Assembly (NCBI GenBank): GCA_025458735.1
Contig: JALORV010000015.1
Coordinates: 1 to 9,117, forward strand
DNA: 9,117 nucleotides
Source: Burkholderiaceae bacterium
GTDB lineage: Bacteria > Pseudomonadota > Gammaproteobacteria > Burkholderiales > Burkholderiaceae
Direction of reading: 5' to 3'
This document shows, piece by piece, positions 1 through 6,452 of this stretch (position 1 is the first letter of the stretch; each line of letters starts with the position of its first letter). The translations under genes and the position numbers were made by a program. The notes under the pieces were generated by a model. That model saw nothing but the letters and a program-made list of their open reading frames with translations, was not told the DNA's origin and did not search any database.

Positions 1-1595
1 TTGCCGAAGGCGTCCTGCAGAGCACCCTCGACCTGCTTCGGATCCTCTATGCGGATGCCGATGTGGCCGTAGCTCTCGGCCAGTTTCACGAAGTCCGGCA
101 GCGCATCCATGTAGGACTCCGAGTAGCGGCTGCCGTAGTCGATCTGCTGCCACTGCCGCACCATGCCGAGGTAGCGGTTGTTGAGGTTGACGATCTTCGG
201 CGTCAGCCGGTACTGCTTGCAGGTGGAAAGCTCCTGGATGCACATCTGGATCGAGGCCTCGCCGGTGATGCAGGCGACCTGCGCGCCCGGATTGGCCATC
301 TGCACGCCCATCGCGTACGGGAGGCCCACACCCATCGTGCCGAGGCCGCCGGAGTTGATCCAGCGGCGCGGCTGGTCGAAGCGGTAGTACTGGGCGGCCC
401 ACATCTGGTGCTGGCCGACGTCGGACGTGATGAACGCGTCGCCCTTCGTGATCTCCCACAGTTTCTCGACCACGTACTGCGGCTTGATCGCGCCGCCGTT
501 CTGCTCGTAGCGCAGGCAGTCGCGCCTGCGCCACTCCTCGATCTGGGTCCACCAGGCTGCGAGCTTTGCCGCATCCGGCCGCGCGCCGGCTGCCTCGATC
601 TGCGACAGCAGCTCGATCAGGACCTCGCGCACGTCGCCGACGATCGGCACGTCGACCTTCACGCGCTTGGAGATCGACGAGGGGTCAACGTCGATGTGGA
701 CGATCTTGCGCGGGCTGCTCGCGAAGTGCTTGGGATTGCCGATCACGCGGTCGTCGAAGCGGGCGCCGACGGCCAGCAGCACGTCACAGTGCTGCATGGC
801 CATGTTGGCCTCGTAAGTGCCGTGCATGCCGAGCATGCCGACGAACTTCGGGTCGCTGGCCTTGAAGCCGCCGAGGCCCATCAGCGTGTTGGTGCACGGA
901 AAGCCGAGCAGGTTGACGAGGCGGTTCACCAGATCGGCGGAGTCCGACAGGATCACGCCGCCGCCCGTATAGATCATCGGCCGCTCGGCGCCGAGCAGCA
1001 GCTGCACCGCCTTCTTGATCTGGCCCTGGTGGCCCTTGACCACCGGCTTGTAGGAGCGCATATCGACTTCGCGCGGGTAGTGATACTCGGTGCGCGCGAT
1101 CGTCACGTCCTTCGGGATGTCGACCAGCACCGGACCGGGGCGGCCGGTCTGCGCGATGAAAAAGGCCTTTTTCATCGTCGCGGCCAGCTCGCGGACGTCC
1201 TTGACCAGGAAGTTGTGCTTGACGCAGGGCCGCGTGATGCCGACGGTGTCGCACTCCTGGAAGGCATCCTGGCCGATGGCGTGCGTCGGCACCTGCCCGG
1301 TGATGATCACCATCGGGATCGAATCCATGTAGGCAGTGGCGATGCCGGTGACCGCGTTGGTCACGCCGGGGCCGCTGGTGACCAGCGCCACGCCGACGCG
1401 CTGGCTGGATCGCGAATAGGCATCGGCAGCGTGCACCGCCGCCTGCTCGTGCCGTACAAGGATGTGCTGGAACTTGTCCTGCTTGAAGATCTCGTCGTAG
1501 ATGTACAGGACCGCGCCACCGGGGTAGCCGAAGACGTGGGTCACGCCCTCGTCCTGCAGTGCTCGTACGACGATTTCTGCGCCTGTGAGTTGCAT
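1..1595 (-). CDS. ilvI: Acetolactate synthase large (catalytic) subunit, 3' end cut by window edge
   Basis: Condenses two pyruvates to acetolactate, or pyruvate with 2-oxobutyrate to acetohydroxybutyrate, the first common step of valine, leucine and isoleucine synthesis. It is a cytosolic ThDP, FAD and Mg enzyme that works with a small regulatory subunit (IlvH/IlvN), probably encoded just beyond the left edge. The 531 residues present read like E. coli IlvI end to end: FGYPGGAVL at 22-30, RHEQAA at 48-53 with catalytic Glu50, TSGPGVTNAVTGIATAYMDSIP, GMLGMHGTYEAN, SDVGQHQMWAA and INSGGLGTMGVGLP. About 40 C-terminal residues are missing compared with E. coli IlvI (574 aa). The ThDP/metal motif reads GEAS (Gly445-Glu446-Ala447), where E. 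coli has GDGS; the paired Asn is at 472-473, the usual spacing. The start is ATG at 1595, preceded by an AGAGGAG ribosome site about 8 bases upstream. The gene is divergent from the sigma operon. Confidence 0.96.
   Translation of the reverse strand, partial: MQLTGAEIVVRALQDEGVTHVFGYPGGAVLYIYDEIFKQDKFQHILVRHEQAAVHAADAYSRSSQRVGVALVTSGPGVTNAVTGIATAYMDSIPMVIITGQVPTHAIGQDAFQECDTVGITRPCVKHNFLVKDVRELAATMKKAFFIAQTGRPGPVLVDIPKDVTIARTEYHYPREVDMRSYKPVVKGHQGQIKKAVQLLLGAERPMIYTGGGVILSDSADLVNRLVNLLGFPCTNTLMGLGGFKASDPKFVGMLGMHGTYEANMAMQHCDVLLAVGARFDDRVIGNPKHFASSPRKIVHIDVDPSSISKRVKVDVPIVGDVREVLIELLSQIEAAGARPDAAKLAAWWTQIEEWRRRDCLRYEQNGGAIKPQYVVEKLWEITKGDAFITSDVGQHQMWAAQYYRFDQPRRWINSGGLGTMGVGLPYAMGVQMANPGAQVACITGEASIQMCIQELSTCKQYRLTPKIVNLNNRYLGMVRQWQQIDYGSRYSESYMDALPDFVKLAESYGHIGIRIEDPKQVEGALQDAFG
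1154..1177. repeat. 24-base perfect palindrome inside ilvI
   Basis: The half-site CGATGAAAAAGG is followed directly by its exact reverse complement, with no spacer; the centre is AGGCCT at 1163-1168. On the coding (minus) strand it encodes Met141-Lys-Lys-Ala-Phe-Phe-Ile147, a segment similar to the KKAF segment of E. coli IlvI, so part of the symmetry follows from codon choice for AAA/AAG and TTT/TTC. The palindrome itself is directly visible; any role is unknown. Confidence 0.9.
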
Positions 1596-1721
1596 TGTGC
1601 TAACTCCTCTCAAAGTCCACAGGAAATTGATCGGATGCCGTCCATGCGCGCTTGTGGCTCGCGGTGCGGCGGGGGGCGCTTTACGCGTTTACAACGGGAT
1701 AGGCTGTGCTCGCTAAAGACG

Positions 1722-1742
1722 GGTTCTTGTTTTGCAAGAACC
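1722..1742 (-). promoter_or_regulatory. Hairpin at the predicted 5' end of the ilvI transcript
   Basis: The arms GGTTCTTG (1722-1729) and CAAGAACC (1735-1742) form a perfect 8-bp stem with a 5-base loop. No T-run follows on either strand, so it is not a simple terminator. It lies where the candidate ilvI promoter would start transcription, so it could be an operator or a 5' stem-loop in the ilvI leader. I see no leader peptide rich in Val, Leu or Ile, so classical ilv attenuation is not supported. Confidence 0.5.
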
Positions 1743-1746
1743 GGTG

Positions 1747-1775
1747 ACGATACTGCAGCGCACAAGTTAAGGCAA
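1747..1775 (-). promoter_or_regulatory. Candidate sigma-70 promoter for ilvI
   Basis: Reading the minus strand, TTGCCT (1775-1770) and TATCGT (1752-1747) lie 17 bases apart. Each matches the -35 and -10 consensus at four of six positions. Transcription would start near 1740, giving a leader of about 145 bases that begins with the 1722-1742 hairpin. This is pattern matching only. Confidence 0.35.
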
Positions 1776-1895
1776 ACCGCTGCCGCTGCGATGACAGCAG
1801 GCAACCATCGACTGGTGCGCGGGCCGCTCTGTTAGCATGGCCCGCCGTTTCCCACACCGCGGGCCACGCCGCCTTCCGGCACGCTGGCCCCTGCG

Positions 1896-2459
1896 ATGGC
1901 CACCCGCGACGAGCTTTCCGAGTTTCTCGCCAGCGTCGAGCGCCGCGCCTACAAGCAGGCGCTGTTTGCAGTGCGCGACAGCGATGCCGCGCTCGACATC
2001 GTGCAGGACGCGATGATCAAGCTGTCGCAGAGCTACGGCGAGCGGCCCTCGGCCGAGTTTCCGCTGCTTTTCACCCGCATACTGCAGAACGTCATCCACG
2101 ATCATTTCCGGCGGCAGAAGGTCCGTTCGACCTGGGTGACCCTGTTTTCGGCCCTGACCCCGGCTGGGGACGACGACGCCGATCCGCTGGAAACCCTCGA
2201 GGCCCTGGCCGGTTCGGCCGAGGCCGAAGGGGCCGGCGACAAGGTCGAGCGGGCCCAGGTCGTGGCCATCATCGAGGAAGAGGTCGGCCGCCTGCCGGCC
2301 CGTCAACGGGAGGCGTTCCTGATGCGTTACTGGGAAGACATGGACGTGGCGGAAACCGCCGCGGCGATGGGGTGTTCCGAGGGCAGCGTCAAGACGCACT
2401 GCTCGCGGGCCACCCACGCGCTCGCCAAGGCGCTGCGGGCGCGAGGTATCACCCTATGA
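1896..2459 (+). CDS. RNA polymerase sigma factor, sigma-70 family (ECF-like)
   Basis: A 187-residue two-domain sigma factor that would direct RNA polymerase to a specific promoter set. Region 2 spans about residues 10-76 (ALDIVQDAMIKLSQSYG, then FTRILQNVIHDHFRRQK, the promoter-melting part). An acidic, Ala/Gly-rich linker with DDDADPLE runs from about 80 to 118. Region 4 spans about 122-182, with LPARQREAFLMRYWEDMDVAE and the helix-turn-helix VAETAAAMGCSEGSVKTHCSRA that would read the -35 element. Length is normal for group 4 sigma factors. ATG 1896 is the only ATG after the in-frame stop at 1833-1835; no good ribosome site precedes it. The stop codon overlaps the start of the next gene (ATGA), so the two are translationally coupled. 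The regulon cannot be told from this sequence. Confidence 0.92.
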   Translation: MATRDELSEFLASVERRAYKQALFAVRDSDAALDIVQDAMIKLSQSYGERPSAEFPLLFTRILQNVIHDHFRRQKVRSTWVTLFSALTPAGDDDADPLETLEALAGSAEAEGAGDKVERAQVVAIIEEEVGRLPARQREAFLMRYWEDMDVAETAAAMGCSEGSVKTHCSRATHALAKALRARGITL

Positions 2460-2857
2460 ACGAGAACGAATTCGGCTACCGGATCCGCCAGGCACTCGAC
2501 GAGGGCCTGGATCGGCTCGACTACCGCACGACCTACCGGCTGCAGCAGGCGCGCCAGGCCGCGATGGCGCGGCTGCCGGCTGCCGGCGGGGTGCCCGCGC
2601 TGGCCCCGGCCTGGCAGACGGCCGGCGGGCCGCCGGTCGAGCAGGAACCGATCGGCTGGCTGCGCGGACTGGGCCTGGCGGTGCCGCTGGTGGCCCTGAT
2701 CATCGGCTTCGTCGGCATTTACGACTACCAGGAGTCGCGCCGCATCGCCGAACTGGCCGACATGGACTTTGCGGTGCTGATGGACGATGTGCCGCTGGAG
2801 ACTTACGCGGACAAGGGCTTCGGCGCCCTGCTCCAGAACCCATCGGACGAACTGTAG
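2456..2857 (+). CDS. DUF3619-type single-pass membrane protein, coupled to the sigma factor
   Basis: A 133-residue protein. The N-terminal half is predicted cytoplasmic: an amphipathic, charged helix over about residues 1-40 (FGYRIRQALDEGLDRLDYRT, then RLQQARQAAMARL), followed by a Pro/Ala/Gly linker. One transmembrane helix lies at about 71-90 (LGLAVPLVALIIGFVGIYDY), and a short acidic tail with DMDFAVLMDDVPLETYADKGF would lie in the periplasm. I recall this pattern as DUF3619, found next to such sigma factors in betaproteobacteria. The ATG at 2456 overlaps the sigma stop by four bases. Position and topology suggest an anti-sigma or sigma-tethering role, but there is no zinc-binding HxxxCxxC motif; the protein has no Cys or His at all. 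The role is inference. Confidence 0.82.
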   Translation: MNENEFGYRIRQALDEGLDRLDYRTTYRLQQARQAAMARLPAAGGVPALAPAWQTAGGPPVEQEPIGWLRGLGLAVPLVALIIGFVGIYDYQESRRIAELADMDFAVLMDDVPLETYADKGFGALLQNPSDEL

Positions 2858-2865
2858 GAACCTGC

Positions 2866-3363
2866 GTGCCGTTGCTGCCCATGCGACGCGCCCTGCTGGC
2901 CGCCATCACGGCGGCGGCCGCGACGGCGCTCGCCCCGGCCGCCGCGCAATCGGCGCGACCGACCTGGAATGAACTGACGCCGGCCCAGCGCGAAGCGCTG
3001 GCGCCGCTGGCGTCCGACTGGTCCAGCCTCGACAGCGACCGCAAGCGCAAGTGGCTGGAGGTGGCGGCCAAGTACCCGAACCTCTCGCCCGACGGCAAGC
3101 AGAAACTGCACGAGCGCATGCGGGAGTTCGCCCGCCTGTCGCCGGAACAGAAGCGGACAGCCCGGGAGAACTTCCGGCGCGCCTACGAGGTGCCCGCCGA
3201 GCAGCGTGAAGCCACCGTGCAGAAGTTCCAGGAACTGCCGCCGGACAAGAAGCGCGAGCTGGCCGACCGGGCTGCCGCCAAGCCCGAGACGGCTCGCCGG
3301 CCGAAGGATCTGGCCGTGCCGCCGGCCCGTCCGCCGGCCAAGACCGAACCCAAGCCGCAGTGA
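2866..3363 (+). CDS. Secreted DUF3106-type helical protein
   Basis: A 165-residue protein with a signal peptide: positive MRR at 6-8, a hydrophobic Ala/Leu stretch to about 27 and likely cleavage around AAA-QSA. The mature part is charged and helical. Short turns ELTPAQ (36-41), NLSPDG (72-77), RLSPEQ (90-95), EVPAEQ (108-113) and ELPPDK (123-128) recur roughly every 15-20 residues and separate Lys/Arg/Glu-rich helices, typical of DUF3106. The tail is Pro/Lys-rich and probably disordered. GTG 2866 is preferred because AGGAA (2856-2860) sits five bases upstream; ATG 2881, giving a product five residues shorter, has no ribosome site. The gene lies 8 bases after the DUF3619 stop. The biochemical role is unknown; location should be periplasmic. 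Confidence 0.85.
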   Translation: MPLLPMRRALLAAITAAAATALAPAAAQSARPTWNELTPAQREALAPLASDWSSLDSDRKRKWLEVAAKYPNLSPDGKQKLHERMREFARLSPEQKRTARENFRRAYEVPAEQREATVQKFQELPPDKKRELADRAAAKPETARRPKDLAVPPARPPAKTEPKPQ

Positions 3364-3373
3364 GCGGCATGAC

Positions 3374-3889
3374 ATGCCGCTAGTCGGTGGCAGCCCCGCT
3401 GCGGCCGAGTTGCAGCCGGCCGGACTGCTGCTGCGCGTGGCGGCCATGGTCTACGAAGGCGTGCTGCTGTTCGGCGTGGCCTTCGCGGCCGGCTTGGCAC
3501 TGCTGACCCTGGCCGGCTGGGAGGGTCCGCTTGCAGGTGCCCGCCGGCTGGCACTTCAGGCTGCGCTGTTCGGCGCCATCGGCCTTTACTTCGTGTGGTG
3601 CTGGAGTCGCAGCGGACAGACCCTGGCACTCAAGACCTGGAAGCTGCGCGTGATCGATGCCCACGGCCGGCCGCCGACATGGCCGCGCGCGCTGTCGCGC
3701 TATCTGCTTGCCTGGCACCTCTTCGTGCCCGGCCTGCTCGCCATTGCCGTGCTGCAGCCGTCGCGTGTGGCGGGCCTGCTGGCGCTCGCACTCGGCTTCG
3801 TCGTGCTGCTGCTGCCGGCCGCGATCGACCCGCAGCGGCGCCTGCTGCACGACCGCTGGAGCGGCACCCGGATCGTGCGGGCGGATTGA
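3374..3889 (+). CDS. RDD family membrane protein
   Basis: A 171-residue inner-membrane protein. The RDD pattern is visible: Arg21 at the start of the first helix (LLLRVAAMVYEGVLLFGVAF), with Glu28 where the family usually has Asp, then the later cluster AAIDPQRRLLHDRWSGTRIV with Asp152, Asp160 and Arg161. Transmembrane helices lie at about 22-47, 60-78 and 112-150, the last probably a pair. Between them, LALKTWKLRVIDAHGRPPTWPRA is the usual cytoplasmic loop. ATG 3374 is used; an ATG at 3369 is in another frame and stops at once. The gene starts 10 bases after the DUF3106 stop and ends the operon, facing a convergent gene 15 bases away. RDD proteins have been linked to transport in some species; the substrate here cannot be inferred. 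Confidence 0.88.
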   Translation: MPLVGGSPAAAELQPAGLLLRVAAMVYEGVLLFGVAFAAGLALLTLAGWEGPLAGARRLALQAALFGAIGLYFVWCWSRSGQTLALKTWKLRVIDAHGRPPTWPRALSRYLLAWHLFVPGLLAIAVLQPSRVAGLLALALGFVVLLLPAAIDPQRRLLHDRWSGTRIVRAD

Positions 3890-3904
3890 GACGCCGCGCC
3901 CGGT

Positions 3905-4615
3905 TCAGTCGACCGGCCGGAACGGATCGGGATCGCCGGCAAACAGGCGCGCGTTGATCGCGAGTTCGCGCCGCCGGATCGTCGCCAGGAAATCGCGCGC
4001 ACCACCCATTCCCGCGAAGGCGTGGAAACCGCGATACAGGAAGTGATGCAGGTGGGCGTAGCCCCAGGCCTCGGCCGGCCCTTTCATCATGCCGAGCATC
4101 GGCGCCAGCATCGGAATCCGCGCGAGGCGGTCGAGCGCGCCGCCGATGTCGTTGACCAGTTCGATCTGCCGCTCGCGCCGGGCGGGTGAACCGACCTGCG
4201 TGTAGGCCTCGGCGTAGCGCTGGGCCGACACCGGCAGCCGTATCACGCGCGCCAGCCCGGCATCGAGCTCCTCCGCGAGTTCGTCGAGCTCGACCGCCAG
4301 CAGCAGCGTCTCGATCGCCCGCCCCGGCAGCATGCGCGCGAGCTTCGGCACGACGCGCTGCACTTCGGCGTCGCGCTGCTCGAAGTCGCGCGCGCCGTAC
4401 AGCTCCTCGAGGAAGAATTCGCACGACTCCCGGTACCGCGCGTTGGCGAGCAGGTCGGCATAGGTGCGCGCCAGCCGCCCGGCCTGCCAGCGCTTGACGG
4501 CGAGCCAGCGGTCGGCAAGGTCGCTGTCCGCGTGCAGCCGGGCGCGCAGCGCGATCACCCGCCCGAGGGCGTCGGTCAGTTTTTTCTGGGTCCCGGCACT
4601 GGCGGCGCCCAGCAT
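3905..4615 (-). CDS. Conserved-looking helical protein of unknown function
   Basis: I cannot assign a function. The 236-residue product looks cytosolic and almost wholly helical, with no signal peptide or convincing membrane span. Visible blocks that look conserved are RYRESCEFFLEELYGARDFEQRD (about 60-82), VPKLARMLP (89-97), the Leu/Glu-rich LLLAVELDELAEELD (104-118), and a C-terminal WGYAHLHHFLYRGFHAFAGMGGARDFLATI (184-213). I remember uncharacterised proteobacterial proteins with the FFLEELYG and GGA-x-(E/D)-FL-x-TI blocks. The start ATG 4615 has GGAGG (4628-4624) eight bases upstream. It lies 23 bases after the ATPase stop, so it is probably cotranscribed with it. Two adjacent His (190-191) next to Tyr and Arg could be functional, but that is speculation. 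Confidence 0.8.
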   Translation of the reverse strand: MLGAASAGTQKKLTDALGRVIALRARLHADSDLADRWLAVKRWQAGRLARTYADLLANARYRESCEFFLEELYGARDFEQRDAEVQRVVPKLARMLPGRAIETLLLAVELDELAEELDAGLARVIRLPVSAQRYAEAYTQVGSPARRERQIELVNDIGGALDRLARIPMLAPMLGMMKGPAEAWGYAHLHHFLYRGFHAFAGMGGARDFLATIRRRELAINARLFAGDPDPFRPVD

Positions 4616-4638
4616 GGCCGCGGCCTCCGCAGGCGACG

Positions 4639-6339
4639 CTAGGCCGCCCGGGGCGCCCGCGCCGCGTAGCCGCGCGGAATCGCGGACAGCAGCCGCCGCG
4701 TGTAGTCGTGTCCCGGCGCTGCGTAGATCGCGTCCGACGGCCCGCGCTCGACGATCTCGCCCTCGCTCATCACCAGCATGTCGTCGGCCATGTACTTCAC
4801 CACCGCGAGATCATGGCTGATGAAAATGTAGGTCATGCCGAACTCGTCCTGCAGGTCGAGCAGCAGATTGAGCACCGTGGCCTGCACCGAGACGTCGAGC
4901 GCCGACACCGACTCGTCGCAGATGACGACGTCCGGCTTCATGGTCAGGCAGCGCGCGATCGCAATGCGCTGCCGCTGCCCGCCCGAGAACTCGTGCGGGT
5001 ACTTGTAGACGCTGTCGGCACCAAGGCCGACGCGACGCGCCAGCGCCACCGCCTGGTCGAAACGATCGCCGTCGTTCGCGCCGATGCCGTGGATCTTCAT
5101 CGGCTCGGTCAGGATCTGGCCGACCGTGAAACGCGGGTTCAGGCTGGCATACGGGTTCTGGAAGATGATCTGGATCTTGCGGCGGTACGCCATCATCTCC
5201 GCGTCGGACAGCGCCAGCAGGTCCTTGCCCTGGTACAGCACCTGGCCCGAGGTCGCCTCCACCAGGCGCATCAGCAGCATGCCTACCGTGGTCTTGCCGG
5301 AGCCGGACTCGCCCACCACGCCCAGCGTGCGGCCCGGGTAGAGCGAAAAGCTCGCATCCTTGACGGCATGCACCGTCTTGCGGCCGAACAGGCCGGTCTT
5401 CAGCCGGTATTCCTTGCGCAGGCCCCTGGCCTCGATCAGCGGCTGCGGCGCGGGCGGCCGCGCCACCCGCTGCTCGCTCACGACGATCTGCGACTCCGGC
5501 TTGCCCTGCATGAAGTCGTCGATCACCGGCAGCCGCTTCGGCTTGGTATCGACGCGCGGCCGGCACAGCAGCAGCGCCTTGGTATAGGCATCCTGCGGAG
5601 CCTCGAAGATTTCCTTGACCGTGCCCTTCTCGCGCACGACGCCGTCGCGCATCACCACCACGTGATCGGCGATCTCGCCGACCAGCCCGAGGTCGTGGCT
5701 GATGAACAGCACGCTCATCCGGTGACGGTCCTGCAGCCGCTTGATCAGTTCGAGGATCTGCCGCTGCACCGTGACGTCGAGCGCCGTGGTCGGCTCATCG
5801 GCGATCAGCAGCTTCGGCTCGCAGGCGATCGCCATCGCGATCATCACGCGCTGCTGCTGGCCGCCCGAAAGCTCGTGCGGATAGGCATCGACGCGCGACT
5901 TCGGCTCGGGAATGCCGACCTCGGTCAGCAGTTCCACCACCCGGTCGCCGACCTGCCGGCGCGACAGCCCCATGTGGAGCTGCAGCACTTCGGCGATCTG
6001 CCAGCCGACCGGGAACACCGGATTGAGCGAGGACATCGGCTCCTGGAACACCACGGAGATGTCCTTGCCGCGGATGGCACGCAGCGATTCGATCGGGTCG
6101 GTGAGCAGGTTGCGGCCGCCGAACTCGATCCGGCTTTCCGGGCCGACGATCGCGTTCTCCGGCAACAGCCGCACGATCGACATCGCCGACACGCTCTTGC
6201 CGGATCCCGACTCGCCGACCAGCGCCACCGTGGCGTTCTCCGGAACATCGAAGCTCACGCCCTTGACGGCCTCGACGACGCGATGCCGACCGAGCCGGAA
6301 CGAAACTCGCAGATCTCTGACCGAGACTAGGTTGCTCAT
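4639..6339 (-). CDS. yejF: Fused double ATP-binding protein of a peptide-type ABC importer
   Basis: The energy-coupling subunit of a Dpp/Opp/Yej-type importer, with both ATPase halves in one 566-residue chain as in YejF. Half 1: Walker A GESGSGKS 42-49, Q-loop Gln99 (VVFQEP), signature LSGGQ 157-161, Walker B LLIADE 177-182, switch His215. Half 2: Walker A GESGSGKT 343-350, Q-loop Gln394 (IIFQNP), signature FSGGQ 451-455, Walker B VVICDE 471-476, His509. After each half comes the oligopeptide-type C-terminal extension ([27 protein letters not shown]). All catalytic residues are present, so the ATPase itself looks intact. The start is ATG 6339; the reading frame stays open far upstream, but that part overlaps the permease gene antisense to nothing recognisable. 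The ribosome site is weak. It is separated from the permease gene by 113 bases with two hairpins. The name is by fused architecture; the substrate is unknown. Confidence 0.93.
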   Translation of the reverse strand: MSNLVSVRDLRVSFRLGRHRVVEAVKGVSFDVPENATVALVGESGSGKSVSAMSIVRLLPENAIVGPESRIEFGGRNLLTDPIESLRAIRGKDISVVFQEPMSSLNPVFPVGWQIAEVLQLHMGLSRRQVGDRVVELLTEVGIPEPKSRVDAYPHELSGGQQQRVMIAMAIACEPKLLIADEPTTALDVTVQRQILELIKRLQDRHRMSVLFISHDLGLVGEIADHVVVMRDGVVREKGTVKEIFEAPQDAYTKALLLCRPRVDTKPKRLPVIDDFMQGKPESQIVVSEQRVARPPAPQPLIEARGLRKEYRLKTGLFGRKTVHAVKDASFSLYPGRTLGVVGESGSGKTTVGMLLMRLVEATSGQVLYQGKDLLALSDAEMMAYRRKIQIIFQNPYASLNPRFTVGQILTEPMKIHGIGANDGDRFDQAVALARRVGLGADSVYKYPHEFSGGQRQRIAIARCLTMKPDVVICDESVSALDVSVQATVLNLLLDLQDEFGMTYIFISHDLAVVKYMADDMLVMSEGEIVERGPSDAIYAAPGHDYTRRLLSAIPRGYAARAPRAA

Positions 6340-6381
6340 GAGGACTCGAAGCGGAGTTGCGTTGGCGTGCCCTTGTGATGA

Positions 6382-6413
6382 AAAAAATCGTCTGGCTCCG
6401 CCAGCGATTTTTT
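6382..6413. terminator. Terminator-like hairpin, symmetric, between permease and ATPase genes
   Basis: The arms AAAAAATCG (6382-6390) and CGATTTTTT (6405-6413) pair, and inside them CTGGC (6392-6396) pairs with GCCAG (6400-6404) around a TCC loop, with one bulged T at 6391. This gives 14 base pairs. With A-runs and T-runs on both sides it fits a rho-independent terminator in either direction. On the minus strand it lies about 40 bases after the permease stop and about 40 before the ATPase start, that is, inside the presumed operon. Confidence 0.7.
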
Positions 6414-6422
6414 CAAACCAGT

Positions 6423-6452
6423 CGCGCAAAAGTAGGGGTGCACTTTTGCGCG
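6423..6452. repeat. Perfect 11-bp inverted repeat right after the permease stop
   Basis: CGCGCAAAAGT (6423-6433) and ACTTTTGCGCG (6442-6452) flank the 8-base loop AGGGGTGC. The right arm ends one base from the permease stop codon. There is no T-run, so alone it is not a canonical terminator. It could shield the permease mRNA 3' end, or be one half of a two-hairpin dispersed element together with 6382-6413. Confidence 0.65.

Larger units (their letters stand above)
1596..1895. other. Divergent intergenic region between ilvI and the sigma-factor gene
   Basis: These 300 bases hold the ilvI ribosome site, the hairpin and the candidate ilvI promoter. For the plus-strand sigma operon I see only weak promoter candidates, for example TTGTTT (1727-1732) and GATACT (1749-1754) spaced by 16 bases, which would overlap the hairpin. 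A 64-codon minus-strand reading frame (1804-1610) has a hydrophobic start but no family resemblance and is not called. Confidence 0.6.

Noticed and set aside
1610..1804. 64-codon minus-strand frame as an ilv leader peptide
   Set aside because: It has a hydrophobic start but no run of Val, Leu or Ile codons, no clear ribosome site and no paired terminator structure.
63..1835. 590-codon plus-strand open frame opposite ilvI
   Set aside because: It is antisense to a clearly recognisable acetolactate synthase, is His/Arg/Asp-rich with no family pattern, and is the usual shadow of GC-rich coding DNA.
1767..2417. 216-codon minus-strand frame opposite the sigma factor
   Set aside because: Antisense to a sigma factor with clear regions 2 and 4; no recognisable protein pattern.
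3900..3916. CCGGT/ACCGG inverted repeat between the convergent RDD and unknown genes as a terminator
   Set aside because: Only a 5-bp stem with no T-run on either strand.
4708..6330. 540-codon plus-strand open frame opposite the ATPase gene
   Set aside because: Antisense shadow of a gene with all ABC motifs; composition is dominated by His, Arg, Leu and Asp.
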